A DNA stretch of 64,000 nt from Epiperipatus broadwayi (taxonomy: Eukaryota; Onychophora; Udeonychophora; Euonychophora; Peripatidae): the NCBI GenBank assembly GCA_028023455.1, contig JAQFVV010012441.1, positions 4,401,911 through 4,465,910 of the forward strand, written 5' to 3'. A program made the position numbers and the translations under genes. Every line of letters begins with the position of its first letter. Within the stretch, counting starts at the first letter, position 1. Under the pieces are notes generated by a model. It saw only the letters and a list, made by a program, of their open reading frames with translations, was not told where the DNA came from and did not search any database. This document shows, one piece after another, positions 25,040 to 34,904 of this stretch.

Positions 25040-25310
25040 ATAGTATAACAGTTCTATAGCTGGACTGGATAGATTCAAGCTGGAATGAAGGTGAGTTCTT
25101 TGGCGGCTTATAGCATGTTCTTATTCAGTTGCGAGATGATTTAAAATGGTGTTGGAACGAAGGCAATTCCCTTTTAGAGGCTTATGACATCTTTTATTTG
25201 GTGTGGTTGTTGCTTTGGCATTTGATGGATTGAACTCGGCGTTCCATCACGGGAATTGCAGCAATTCTTGCCTGACTTTAGCCAGACATGGTAAAATTAA
25301 ACAATTTTGA
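25040..25310. other. higher-complexity segment, unrecognised
   Basis: ATAGCTGGACTGGATAGATT, TTCTTTGGCGGCTTATAGCA, GGAACGAAGGCAATTCCC and TCGGCGTTCCATCACGGGAA have richer base composition than the surroundings. The two blocks GAATGAAGGTGAGTTCTTTG and GAACGAAGGCAATTCCCTTT, each followed by GG(C)TTAT, suggest an old internal duplication. No coding frame or RNA family recognised. Confidence 0.3.
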
Positions 25311-26983
25311 CTTGGATAGTAATAGCTCTTCAAAAGCAAGATGGAGTATATCTTCCCGCTTAAAATAAGCCCTATTTATACATTTCGACTAAACTTTAAC
25401 ATCTTTTTGGAATTTCATTAGCCTCGGGACCAATTGACTTTTAATTAAACAAAATAATATAATCCAATTTCTACAACAGATAACGTCTCCAAGGTGTTAT
25501 ATTTAATTTACTTTAAAAAATTATTAAAACATATAAATTATATAATTTGATTCAGTTTCATTAATTAAATTCCTTTTTAGGTGTTAAAGAATGTTAAGGC
25601 CTAGCAGAAAGAACGGTATTCTGATTTAATGATAAAGTCTTTTGTGCAAACAAAAATCAATCAGTAAACTAGATTTTACTTTTTACCCGGGTGCGTCACT
25701 AATTGATTTCTTGTTTACACAAAATTCTCATTTTTAATTATAAACAGATTTTTATTTTACTGAAATAAATAACTTTTAACATATTTGTTTTTACCAAATT
25801 ATTTGTTTAAAAAAAGCAAATTTAAAGAAAATACTTTAGTTTCAATTATATATGTAAAACATTAAATCAGAAAGCCGTTAAATATATTTTAAAGAAAACA
25901 TTTTACATTATAGTATATCTTTTTTATTTTAACTTAAATATATATATATAAATCATTTTGCCGCTATTCCAAGGTTTAAATTATCCATCCACATACGAAT
26001 ATTATAGCGAATATAATTAAAAATTGACTGAAAATTTATAAAACATTTTATAATAATTTATGAGCATTTCTCCGCTATAATTTTATCAAACCTGTCTAAT
26101 TATAGCGTGTTTTCGTAAGTAAATGGATGATGCCATTCAAGTGGCCATTGTAGCAAAGTTTTCCCGCTCGACTTATATATTACATTTTTACATTTAAAAT
26201 AGGTTCTAAACTAGTTCAGACGAGTAGGTCATTAGGTTGATGGTGAAACGGAAAGGGATTGGAGGTTTCCGTTTCAGTATCCATAATTTATCTCTCTGTT
26301 TAACTATCAAGCTATCTATCCAAAGTGAAAGCATATATATATTTTCAATTTAAGCAATCTTGCCTATATAGCCATATTGATCTGAAAGCAGTTCAGCATC
26401 TTTGTTATAGTGCTCATGCATACTGTTCCAAAATCCAAAATTTTTCCATAATGAAAGTCATAACTTTGAATCTAGTCTGGCAATATTAAATAGACCATCA
26501 CTGGGTATGGTATTATTAAATACTACTATATAAAATTTATTAGTTGTTTAAGCATAAACTACGTGGCTTGGAGATGTGAAAAAAATTATGTTGCTAAAAC
26601 ATTAATGAGTAAGCTGAACTCAAATGAGAGAGTCATATGTTATGACATTGGACAATTCAATTATCCACTACTGAGGAAAATAATAATCAAAATTAAAAAT
26701 GTGTAAGCAAAACAAAATTTATTATTTTGAGATATTTGGTGACATTATCATCATAACTGAAATTATAAGTAATCAACTTAATAACACTTAAGTATTGCAG
26801 CTTTTGTATTTTATCATTATCAATTTTAATCAATGTATTATTTTCCAAAAGTATTTTTATGCATTCAATTTAATGATAGGTGAATGCATGTAAATATAAC
26901 ATAAATGTAATAGTGCATGTGTGGAGATTAATTTCTTTCCACAAGGTTACAATTATACATAATTCTAAATTATTTATTTACCC

Positions 26984-26985
<2 letters not shown>
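25311..26985. other. spacer with scattered CpG-containing patches
   Basis: Mostly A/T-rich. Patches at 25685-25710 (CCCGGGTGCG) and 26110-26280 (TTTTCCCGCTCGACTTATAT, GGTGAAACGGAAAGGGATTG) have more CpG than the rest of the window. No feature assigned. Confidence 0.4.

Positions 26986-27050
<65 letters not shown>
26986..27050. repeat. (CT)n(TA)n microsatellite
   Basis: CTCTCTCTCTCTC followed by a TA tract of about 50 bp, directly left of the perfect inverted repeat at 27093. Confidence 0.95.
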
Positions 27051-27051
<1 letters not shown>

Positions 27052-27092
27052 CATTAGATGGAGCTTTACCAGTAGCCCACTATCAAGCTTTG

Positions 27093-27247
27093 TTTACATA
27101 AACGCTGAGAGAGATAGAATTCAATATCTCTTTCAAATTGTCTCCAACCTTTAAACCATGGTTTCGAGCTAGTTGGCTCATGTCAGTAAAGGTTGGAGAC
27201 AATTTGAAAGAGATATTGAATTCTATCTCTCTCAGCGTTTATGTAAA
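27093..27247. repeat. perfect 61-bp inverted repeat between (TA)n tracts
   Basis: Arms 27093-27153 and 27187-27247 match without a mismatch that I can find. They contain AACGCTGAGAGAGATAGAAT and CAATATCTCTTTCAAATTGT, then CTCCAACCTTTA. The loop is 33 bp (ACCATGGTTTCGAGCTAGTT at its left). A (TA)n tract of about 50 bp lies to the left (to 27050) and one of about 20 bp to the right (27296-27314), so the element may have inserted in a TA microsatellite. Confidence 0.9.
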
Positions 27248-27621
27248 TGCAAGCTATAAGCAAGTTACAAAATTTATAACTTGTTTTGTTTATCATATAT
27301 ATATATATATATATTAATACTTAATATTGTCATGGATAAATTATGAATTCATAATATTATTTCTGGGAGCTTCCATGTAAAAAAATATAATAGCTAAATA
27401 ACTGAAATTTCACTACAATAACAAGTACCTTTACTAGAGCTTCTTCTTTCTCACATGACAAGAATATCTATGTGAGATTTAAAATCATTATTTTTTAACT
27501 TTTGTTATTTTCACCTTTTTCTCAAATTCTATTGGTTGAGAATTTTTAGAAAATATTTTATCTTCCAATAGCATTTCCAAATATTGAAAATATACTTTTC
27601 ATTTATGCTTTTTCAAAATTA

Positions 27622-28262
27622 TACGTCATTAATTTTTTAAAATGTAGTATAAATTGTGTGGATATTATTTTTTTTAAAAACATTACCAATTTTATAAATT
27701 ACTTCCTTTATATATGGCAGAACAGTTTTAATTTCTGATGTATCAAAATCTTTTTTCTTATATAAAAAAGCCCTATTAATAACCTTGTGATCAAAATCAT
27801 TATGAAGAAGCACTTCTTTTGTAGTATAGATAGATATCTTGATGAAAATGGTTGTTATTAGAAAGTCTTTTAGTTCTATCTAACAATGACTTTGTCATTG
27901 AAAATAATTGTGCTGGATGGTGATGAGAAGAAAAATGTAGCCATCTATCACTGTGGGTTTGCTTTCTATGTACACCATGGGATAAAGAACAATCCTTTTT
28001 TCTTTCAATTAAAACCTCTAAAAATGGAATTTGGTTATTATTTTTTACTTCCGTAGTAAATTTGATGTTGCTGTGAAAAGAATTCAGGAAAATTAAAAAT
28101 TCATTAAGAGTAAGCTTACTATGAGTCCAAATAATGAAGATATAACCAACATAACTCAGCCACACAGATGGTTTTTTTAACTGTTGATATCAAAATTTTC
28201 TTTTCGAACTTCTCCAATAAAGTACATGGATAATATTTTTGCTTCTGACAAAAATTTATGTT
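27622..28262 (-). mobile_element. Penelope-like retroelement, decayed reverse transcriptase fragment
   Basis: Seen in frames that shift at least twice: an EKFEKK segment near 28215, then WLSYVGYIFIIWTH, a long open stretch with NSFHSNIKFTTEV, PFLEVLIERK and HSDRWLHFSSHHHPAQLFS (28165-27800), then after a frame change FDHKVINRAF, LPYIKEVIYKIG and NNIHTIYTTF up to about 27622. Family knowledge: this order (Y-V-D-D-I-F-I-I-W catalytic box, N-I-K-F-T, P-F-L-D-V, S-H-H-P, then I-N-R-A-F and L-P-Y-I-K) is that of Penelope-like reverse transcriptases. The catalytic Asp-Asp is replaced by Gly-Tyr, and there are frameshifts and an in-frame stop, so it is dead. The N-terminal palm and the C-terminal GIY-YIG endonuclease are missing. 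It is a 5'- and 3'-truncated relic of about 640 bp. Confidence 0.9.
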
Positions 28263-30268
28263 AGAGAATATGATCATTGTCAAGTCCAAATGAAATAAAT
28301 AAAAAAGTAAATTACTTTTATTGAAAGTAATCGAAAAAAGGAATAAACTTGTTATTTAATGTGATAACTCTCATATTTGTTGGCAATTGTCAGGTGTTTT
28401 TTTAACAAAATTCTTGGTAGTTCTGATGCTTTAGATTGCTGTTTTATCATTATTATAACTCTATTAGTATAGGAATTTTTTTAATATTGTAAATTCAGCT
28501 GTACTACTTTTATTGATTTGTAGTTGAAAAAATCTGAAAAGGTCAGTATGTAATGGAAAGTCAACTATTGCTCTTAAAGAAAATAGATTTTTAAAGTCTT
28601 CTTTCTTTCTTGACAATGCATCATATGAAATCCATCAATAACATCATCATCTGTTAAAATTGGCATAGTGTTAAAATATTTGCAAATATGTTAATAATTA
28701 TAAAACAAATATTAGACTTTAAAGCAGAATTTGATAGATTTATCACAAATCCATAATCATTTCTTTAATTAAAAAAATTAAAATAAAAAATAATTTATTC
28801 ATTTTCTAAAATGGTGTTTTGTTGTGGCAATTAAGTACTTCATTCTAATTTTTAGTCAATTTTTAAACATTTAAATAGGCCAAATATGATTCTTTTAGAA
28901 TATTATTTGTTTATAATTTTAAATTAAAAAAAAATCAAGTCCAATTTGTTGAGTTTTAGCATAAAATAATGATTTTATACAGAACTGAAAGGTTGAACAC
29001 TTTTAAAAAATTGCATTGGGTGTAACAATAGAAAATGTCAGAATGCAAAAAGATTAATAAATTAAATAGTAATATTTGAATAAATTTATTCAGAAGATAA
29101 AAGTGATTTAAAAGCAAAAATTACACTTTCTCTTATTAAAATTTTATATATTTTTTCCATCAGTATTTATAAAATAATTGTCATTAGCTAATAAAAACAA
29201 CTTCCATTTTTATTATAAATAAGTTTTATTACTTGTTTTTTTTTAATAATAAATATTTTCAAATAAAAAGTAACTGTAATCAATTACTTTTTGATTCAAA
29301 ATAAATATTTTATAAATAAATTATATAAATAAGCTCAGATATGCAAATAAATTACTGAAAAATACCAGTATTCTTTACAAAATACTAAAACAAAACACAT
29401 ACTTGGAATTTCTTTAGGCCAAATAATCTATAAATCACTGATGTACCTGGCAATGTTGGCTTGCTTTCATATTCAATTTTGTATGAGGTTTGTATGATAC
29501 TACCATCTTCAGATTATTTTAAAACTAATAATTTTAATTTATAATTTCTAAGCAAAAAAAAAGCATACCATCAAACTTATATTATAGATAATCACAAAAT
29601 AGCAGAGAAAATACAACAACCAAAACAACTCAATGATGTAGATGCTAAAGATAAAAGTATCATACTATCTATTTTAAAAATATTACATTTTGGAAGAATC
29701 ATTATAATTTTTATTCAAAAGCATATTTAAAGCTGCATTTATTTATTTTTTAACAATTTACTTTTGTTTATTAATCATTTTTTATTTACAAATTAATATT
29801 TTATTTTTTAGACTATTTCTGTTAAATGTTTTATATGTCAGTAAAAAGAGTCATTATTTAATTTGCTCTTTACTGGTATATATTTTTATACTGTGTATAT
29901 ATTTTGAAAAATTGTAATTTTGAAGTTAATAAATTTGTCAATAAATGTTGGATAATTGATTCTTCATTGATAAGGAAATTTGGCTCTCTAAGGTTTTTTG
30001 ATAATGAAACAATAATGAAGACCAAAAAACAAAAAAACAAATCAGAAATGATAAATTTAAATATAAAAATTACAAACTGTATTTGGTATTTCAGTAATAG
30101 CTGGCTTAATGATTTAAATAATTTATTTAAAGCTCAAAGTAAGTCTGAAATATTATTAAACAATCTAAGAGTTCAAATATTTGTTTCTGTTGTATTTTGA
30201 TTTACAATGAAAAAATAAATTGCTTATCCTCCCTCATAATCTCACCTCATGTCTTTGATATATACATA
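28263..30268. other. A/T-rich spacer after the Penelope-like relic
   Basis: 28380-28660 may hold unrecognisable upstream parts of the relic, but no reverse-transcriptase motif survives. A 98-codon frame at 29904-30200 is Asn/Lys/Ile-rich and without family likeness. Confidence 0.45.
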
Positions 30269-30345
30269 TTTGAAATTCGGACTTTATATTTATTCACCAG
30301 AGGGCGTTAATGAAAAGAACAAAACATTTGGTGATTTGAACATTA
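30269..30345 (+). repeat. single arm of the 34.8-kb inverted-repeat family
   Basis: TTGAAATTCGGACTTTATAT, ATTCACCAGAGGGCGTTAAT and CATTTGGTGATTTGAACATT align with TTGAAGTTCAGGCTTTATAT, AATCAGAGAGGGCATTACTA and GGGTGACTTGAATATT at 34831-34904. Confidence 0.55.
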
Positions 30346-30633
30346 TATATATATATATAATGATTCCACTGTAGAAAAAATAACCAAGCACAGATTTAAA
30401 TTATGTGTGCACTTCATATCATCCTACTCTCGCAAGAGATGGAGATGATGATTATTATTCTTATAATAGCTTGTAGAACGGTAATTATCTTATTACAATG
30501 TATATATGAAATAATTACAGTATACTATAGAATGTATAAACTTAAACACATTTCAATTTTTTATAAACACCTTTCTTATATATATATAAATGCTATGTTG
30601 CAATTTTTTCTCTCTCTCTTCTCAGCCGATAGA

Positions 30634-30724
30634 TTTTTTTTTCCATATGTCATAGCATCAGCCGGGACGCGAACCCACACCCGTCTGCAACTAACTACTT
30701 GCTTTCAGGGCGGGCTGTGGGCAA
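30634..30724 (-). mobile_element. tRNA-derived SINE, second head type
   Basis: Minus-strand reading: CACAGCCCGCCCTGAAAGCA, AGTAGTTAGTTGCAGACGGG, the B box GTGGGTTCGCGTCCCGGCTG, then ATGCTATGACATATGG and an A run. It matches the 56.3-kb unit in B box and tail. One of the few locally GC-richer spots in the window, so possibly a younger insertion. A 154-codon open frame on the other strand here is an artefact of this element and its flanks. Confidence 0.75.
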
Positions 30725-31340
30725 ATTATCCATCAGAATATAGAAATTCTAAATCATTCCCTGTCACTTTATATACAGAAAGACCGATTAAACCACCGAT
30801 ACATGCTTGCATATACGAATATATATATAAAGACATTTGTAACTCTTTAATACGAACTTGTTACTAAAGAAAAGAGACACTAGAAAAAAAAAGCAATTTT
30901 AACACACAGTAAATTAAAAGGTAAAAAAAACAACTACTTTGAAAAGAAAATACCGAAAGAAAAAAAACAGAAATGGAAAGCTATGATCAGAATCACTCAT
31001 ACTTTTACAGAATTATTAATGACAAAGAAAGGTGTATATATTATATCAAAAAAAAAAAAAAGGGGTAAAAAAAATAGTTGACTTAGCTAATAATGTTTTT
31101 CGATTTTTTCCCCTCTATTTTAAAATGTAAGATAAAAAAAGTGTTGGATAAAGAATTATTTAAAAACTTGAAAGATTTTAGAAGGACATAAAATAATGAA
31201 TCTAACTTTCACTATTCTTTAGCAAGCGACTTTCTTCTTGACAATTTGTAATCCATCACTTCAGTTAACATCACCAACAAACGAGACAGAATTTAAAAGT
31301 ATTACAGTAATTTAAAAATAATAATAAAAACGAAACTTAC
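30725..31340. other. intron downstream of the receptor exon
   Basis: In the minus-strand sense this is the first 600 nt of the intron after the DR-encoding exon. A/T-rich with an A-run at 31050. No conserved block seen. Confidence 0.5.
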
Positions 31341-31453
31341 CGATCCACACTAATAGCCGTTAAATTAAAGATGGAAGAAGTGCTGGCTATGACATCAGTA
31401 GCTATCCAAGCGTCACACAATGTTTCACTTAGCCCCCAGAAACTTCCAGTAAT
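31341..31453 (-). CDS. internal exon of an aminergic G-protein-coupled receptor (ECL1 and TM3)
   Basis: Seen: a 113-nt open stretch with a polypyrimidine acceptor (TTCTGTTTCAG) before it and a GTAAGT donor after it. It encodes 37 codons plus two bases and begins ITGSFWGLSETLCDAW. Counting back from the terminal D-R, taken as 3.49-3.50, residue 13 is Cys 3.25 (disulphide to ECL2), 16 is Trp 3.28, 20 is Asp 3.32 (the amine-binding aspartate), 27 is Ser 3.39, 28 is Ile 3.40 and 31 is Leu 3.43. Trp 6 lies seven residues before the Cys, as in the ECL1 W-x-F-G motif. Family knowledge: this set marks rhodopsin-class receptors for biogenic amines (dopamine, serotonin, octopamine, histamine, acetylcholine), which act in the plasma membrane. 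The ligand cannot be told from one exon. The donor splits the Arg codon of DRY after two bases, an intron position found in many receptors of this class. Reading frame and splice sites are intact, so a living gene is likely. TM1-2 should lie at higher coordinates and TM4-7 at lower ones, or outside the window. Confidence 0.93.
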
Positions 31454-31504
31454 CTGAAACAGAATAAAATTACATATGTAAAAAAATACTTGTATTTGCA
31501 TATT

Positions 31505-31575
31505 TAGAATAGTCTCGTTGTGTAGTGCGTTTAACTGTTATGCCTACAATCCGGGTTCGAATTTGAGTCACATAA
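31505..31575 (+). mobile_element. tRNA-like repeat beside the receptor exon
   Basis: Seen: GTCTCGTTGTGTAGTGCGTT, then GTTATGCC, then CGGGTTCGAATTTGAGTCAC, whose GGTTCGAATTT is a good B box, and finally a T-rich tail. It sits only about 50 nt upstream of the receptor exon's acceptor, on the opposite strand. No cloverleaf can be drawn with confidence, so a SINE head is more likely than a tRNA gene. Confidence 0.5.
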
Positions 31576-32545
31576 ACTTGAATTTTTTTGTCTTTGCGGT
31601 TATTTATTTAGATAGAATAGTTTATATTTAACCCAGAAAACCATCCAAGATTGGTCAGTTAATGGGTAATGACCTATTCTTAGTTATGTATAAAATAAAA
31701 ATAATAAAAGAAAAAAATATTTTTACCTCACTATCTAATACTTAACCAAACAATCCATTTTTTAATACTCACAAAATAATTATCCAATTATTCTTATATG
31801 ATGTTTAAAAAGATTAGAAAAATTATCAAAATCTCATCATCTAACAATTGACAATCTTCTTTACTGTTTTTGCGATGCTATTTTTTCTATTTGTTTTCTA
31901 CATCTTCTCTATATATATATACATATACGATTTATTACTCTTATATCAATTAGAATATTATGTTAAAAGCAATTTCATTTTTGATTTAATGTAGTTCAAA
32001 CAAATCATACAGTTTTTACAAGATCACATGGTTTCAGATCGCATTGCCAAATTTTATTAGTTGTTGACTAATTACATCATAGCTCAAATTTTATCTAGGT
32101 TAGCATCTGAAAATTTTCTGTTATATTTCAGCCCTAGTAAATCTTGAAAATCTTTAATTAATATACCTATGAGAGAGAAAGAGAGCAAATCAGTTATTAA
32201 ATAATATACTATTGAGCAAACATCTGCCTATAAGCTCATCACTACAGAATATATATAAATTTTTACGTATTAGATTTTGTAATAATTGGATAAGAGCAGA
32301 ATTAACTTTTTATTCTATTTTATGCTCAAGTAAAAGGTAGCTAGATATCCATTTGCTGACTAATTAGATTATCAAGGGTCCACTAATTAAAAAAAAAAAT
32401 CAGTCTGGTTAAAAGTTAAAATAATTTCATGTTTACATAATTGAAATTCCAGTCCTATTCTATGAGAATGACAAACTGATACATACTCACTATGCTATGA
32501 TGCCATTTCATATATATGACAGTAATTACTTCTTAAAGTTAGTGG
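31576..32545. other. intron upstream of the receptor exon
   Basis: Runs from the tRNA-like repeat to the family A copy. No exon for TM1-2 recognised. Confidence 0.5.
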
Positions 32546-32558
32546 AATCCCAAGTATT

Positions 32559-32987
32559 AAGCCAATAAACATTACATGATCACCATTTCTTCAATCCTGC
32601 CTAATAGGATAGTGGTGGCTATAATTATTAAAGAAACAAAGACACCAAAATGTATAGATACTGAACTGAGTTCAGACCTATATGACTATATAAGTTGGTG
32701 AGCTTGGTTTGAAAATATTATAGTGTTTTCAATTTTAGTCTCATAGTTTTGTAGTTAAGTAGAGATAAAAAGTGGCTGCTGGAGGGTTGCATTAGATCCT
32801 AAGATGTAGGTCCAGTGCTCTCAGATTCAAGGCTCCTCAGTGATGAAGTCCACAAGCCAGAAACTAGTCTGAGGATATTGGATGAGTAGGCACTAGATGG
32901 GGATTTTATGCACAAGCCTTCTGGCATCCATTGATTACTCTGGCTTGCACTGAGTGGCAATATTGTATAGAGAGTTTTGCCTGTTTT
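32559..32987 (+). repeat. family A repeat, near full length, with a 13-bp target duplication
   Basis: Starts AAGCCAATAAACATTACATG followed by ATCACCATTTCTT (the inverse of the end seen near 57300). It continues through CCTGCCTAATAGGATAGTGG and the family core and ends GAGAGTTTTGCCTGTTTT. It is bracketed by exact AATCCCAAGTATT at 32546-32558 and 32988-33000. This is the clearest single-copy reference for the family. Confidence 0.88.
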
Positions 32988-33210
32988 AATCCCAAGTATT
33001 GTAACAAACTCTAAAAATAACTTAAAATATTTTAATATAAATTATAAAAATGTTAAATAAATAATGAATAACTTAATGTTTCATATTATAAATTAATTAT
33101 GAGTTCTTTAATATATAAATATTCATTATGTTTGATAAAAGTCTTAAGTAATAACAACTTGTTTCAATTAATTATATATAATAGAGATAATTTTTTAATG
33201 TTTTAAATGT

Positions 33211-33462
33211 TTTTATTGACTATGCACTAAAAAAGAAAAAATAATTGTATCTTCAACCACAATTGAGCTTTTTTAGATTTAACTTGAAATAAAAGTATGG
33301 GGAGGTAAGTCCAGAAATTAATTAAGTCAATCCTTTGTTATAAAAAATAGAGATTTACGTAATTAATTTCTGAACCCTTCATGCTTTTATTTGATGTTAA
33401 ATCTAGAAACCTTTATTATAGTTGAAGAGACAATTTCTTTTTTTAGTGCATGGTCAATATAA
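33211..33462. repeat. inverted repeat, arms about 110 bp
   Basis: ATTGACTATGCACTAAAAAA, TGTATCTTCAACCACAATTG, ATTTAACTTGAAATAAAAGT and CCAGAAATTAATTAAGT pair with CGTAATTAATTTCTGAACC, CTTTTATTTGATGTTAAATC, ATAGTTGAAGAGACAATTTC and TTTTAGTGCATGGTCAATAT. Moderately diverged arms, no coding content. Confidence 0.7.
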
Positions 33463-34726
33463 ACAATTTTTTTTATCTCTATAATTTTTAAGTTTTTAGT
33501 ATTTGCACAGTAAATAAAAAAACTATATCATACTTCAAATTAACTGGACACTTTTAGTTGATATATATATATCTTGCTAGATATTTTTGCTAAAAGTTAA
33601 AATGTATACTCCTTATATATCATATTTAGTATGTGTACATAATAATATATGTGTGTATATAAGTGATTAAAAATGTGAAATATTTTTTTAAGTGAAAAGT
33701 GTTTAACATTTTTACTTTGTTTGAAAATTTTTTATTTTTAAAAAAATGGATACCAAAAGTATATTGTAAATGAACTTCACTTAATACATATAATTTTACT
33801 TTAAATCAATTTTATACCCCCCCCCCACATATATATATATATATCACTAGATATCTCTGCACTAAATTAAAATGGATACTCTTTATGTATATATATTCAG
33901 TGTATGTACATAGTTGTATATGTAGAAGAGTTCTGTTTAAAATTGACATGAAATTTTTATTTGAAATTTTTTATACAACCCTCTCATAAGCTTTATTTAA
34001 ATCAAATGAAAGTTTTAAGAATAATTTTTAACTGTGCTAAATGAAATTATTAAATATTTTTTAAAATTTTTTTATCCTCTGTTTCATATCTAAGAAACTA
34101 GGTGACCTACAGATAAAATGAGGGTTATATATGGATTAGCCTGATATTAATTAGTAGTATAATAAATTTCAAGCAATTCTATTGAATTTAAATATATTAA
34201 ACCTCAATTTGAAACCTTCATTCTTGCTTAAAAAATATCAAAAGTTAACAAATAATCAAACAAAGAAAAAACAAACAAATCAGTTTTTTTAACTTCAATA
34301 AAATCATTTACTATACAACATTAGATAGAGCAGCTTTTAATTATCTTAATGTTTAAAAAACATTTCTAATAAATTCTCATAGAAAATCAATGAAAAATAG
34401 TATTTTTTATGAGGTATCATAATTGTCTGGAGAGGAGAGTTTAAAAATATTTCTAGTTTTTGCTTACTCTCTAGCTAAAATGATCTAGACCCTTACTTAT
34501 TGATGAATAAGGAATGGTTGTGCTCATGCTCAGTTGGTTTTGGTCTGATTACATGAGAACAAATTCCAAACCTGATGAAAGCATATAAAAAAAATAAAGT
34601 TTTAATTAATTTGTAGTTAAACCCAAATTACGGGATTGGTGTAAAATTTACTAATTATAGAAATATAATTTGACATTATTATGAATATTTATTATTACTG
34701 TTAATTTCTTTTATTATATATATATA
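33463..34726. other. spacer with a diverged direct repeat
   Basis: 33560-33665 (TATCTTGCTAGATATTTTTG, ATGTATACTCCTTATATATC) recurs loosely at 33835-33925 (TATCACTAGATATCTCTGCA, ATGGATACTCTTTATGTATA). A C-run of nine lies at 33819. No gene. Confidence 0.5.
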
Positions 34727-34904
34727 TATTCAAATCACTCTTCCGACTGTTATAATATTTTAGCAATATCAAAGTTCAAACTTCAAAAGCTGACTTAATT
34801 GGATACCCTTTTGAGTCAGTTGTTTGAAGTTCAGGCTTTATATTTAATCAGAGAGGGCATTACTACTAAAATATCATAATGGTTGTAAGGGTGACTTGAA
34901 TATT
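34727..34904. repeat. inverted repeat with the ATTCAAGTCACC end
   Basis: The left arm ATTCAAATCACTCTTCCGAC, ATATTTTAGCAATATCAAAG and TTCAAACTTCAAAAGCTGAC pairs with GAGTCAGTTGTTTGAAGTTC, ATCAGAGAGGGCATTACTAC and GTGACTTGAATATT. A (TA)n run adjoins the left side. The right-arm sequence also occurs at 30269-30345. Confidence 0.7.

Noticed and set aside
28380-28660. Possible N-terminal reverse-transcriptase domain of the Penelope-like relic
   Set aside because: No motif of the fingers or palm could be found in any minus-strand frame.
30403-30867. 154-codon plus-strand frame
   Set aside because: It runs antisense through a SINE and continues into A/T-rich flank; no domain is recognisable.
1-31340. 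Downstream exons of the receptor (TM4-TM7) on the minus strand
   Set aside because: I looked for an acceptor followed by the end of the Arg codon and a Tyr codon with TM4-like content and found none I could support; they may be missed or lie outside.
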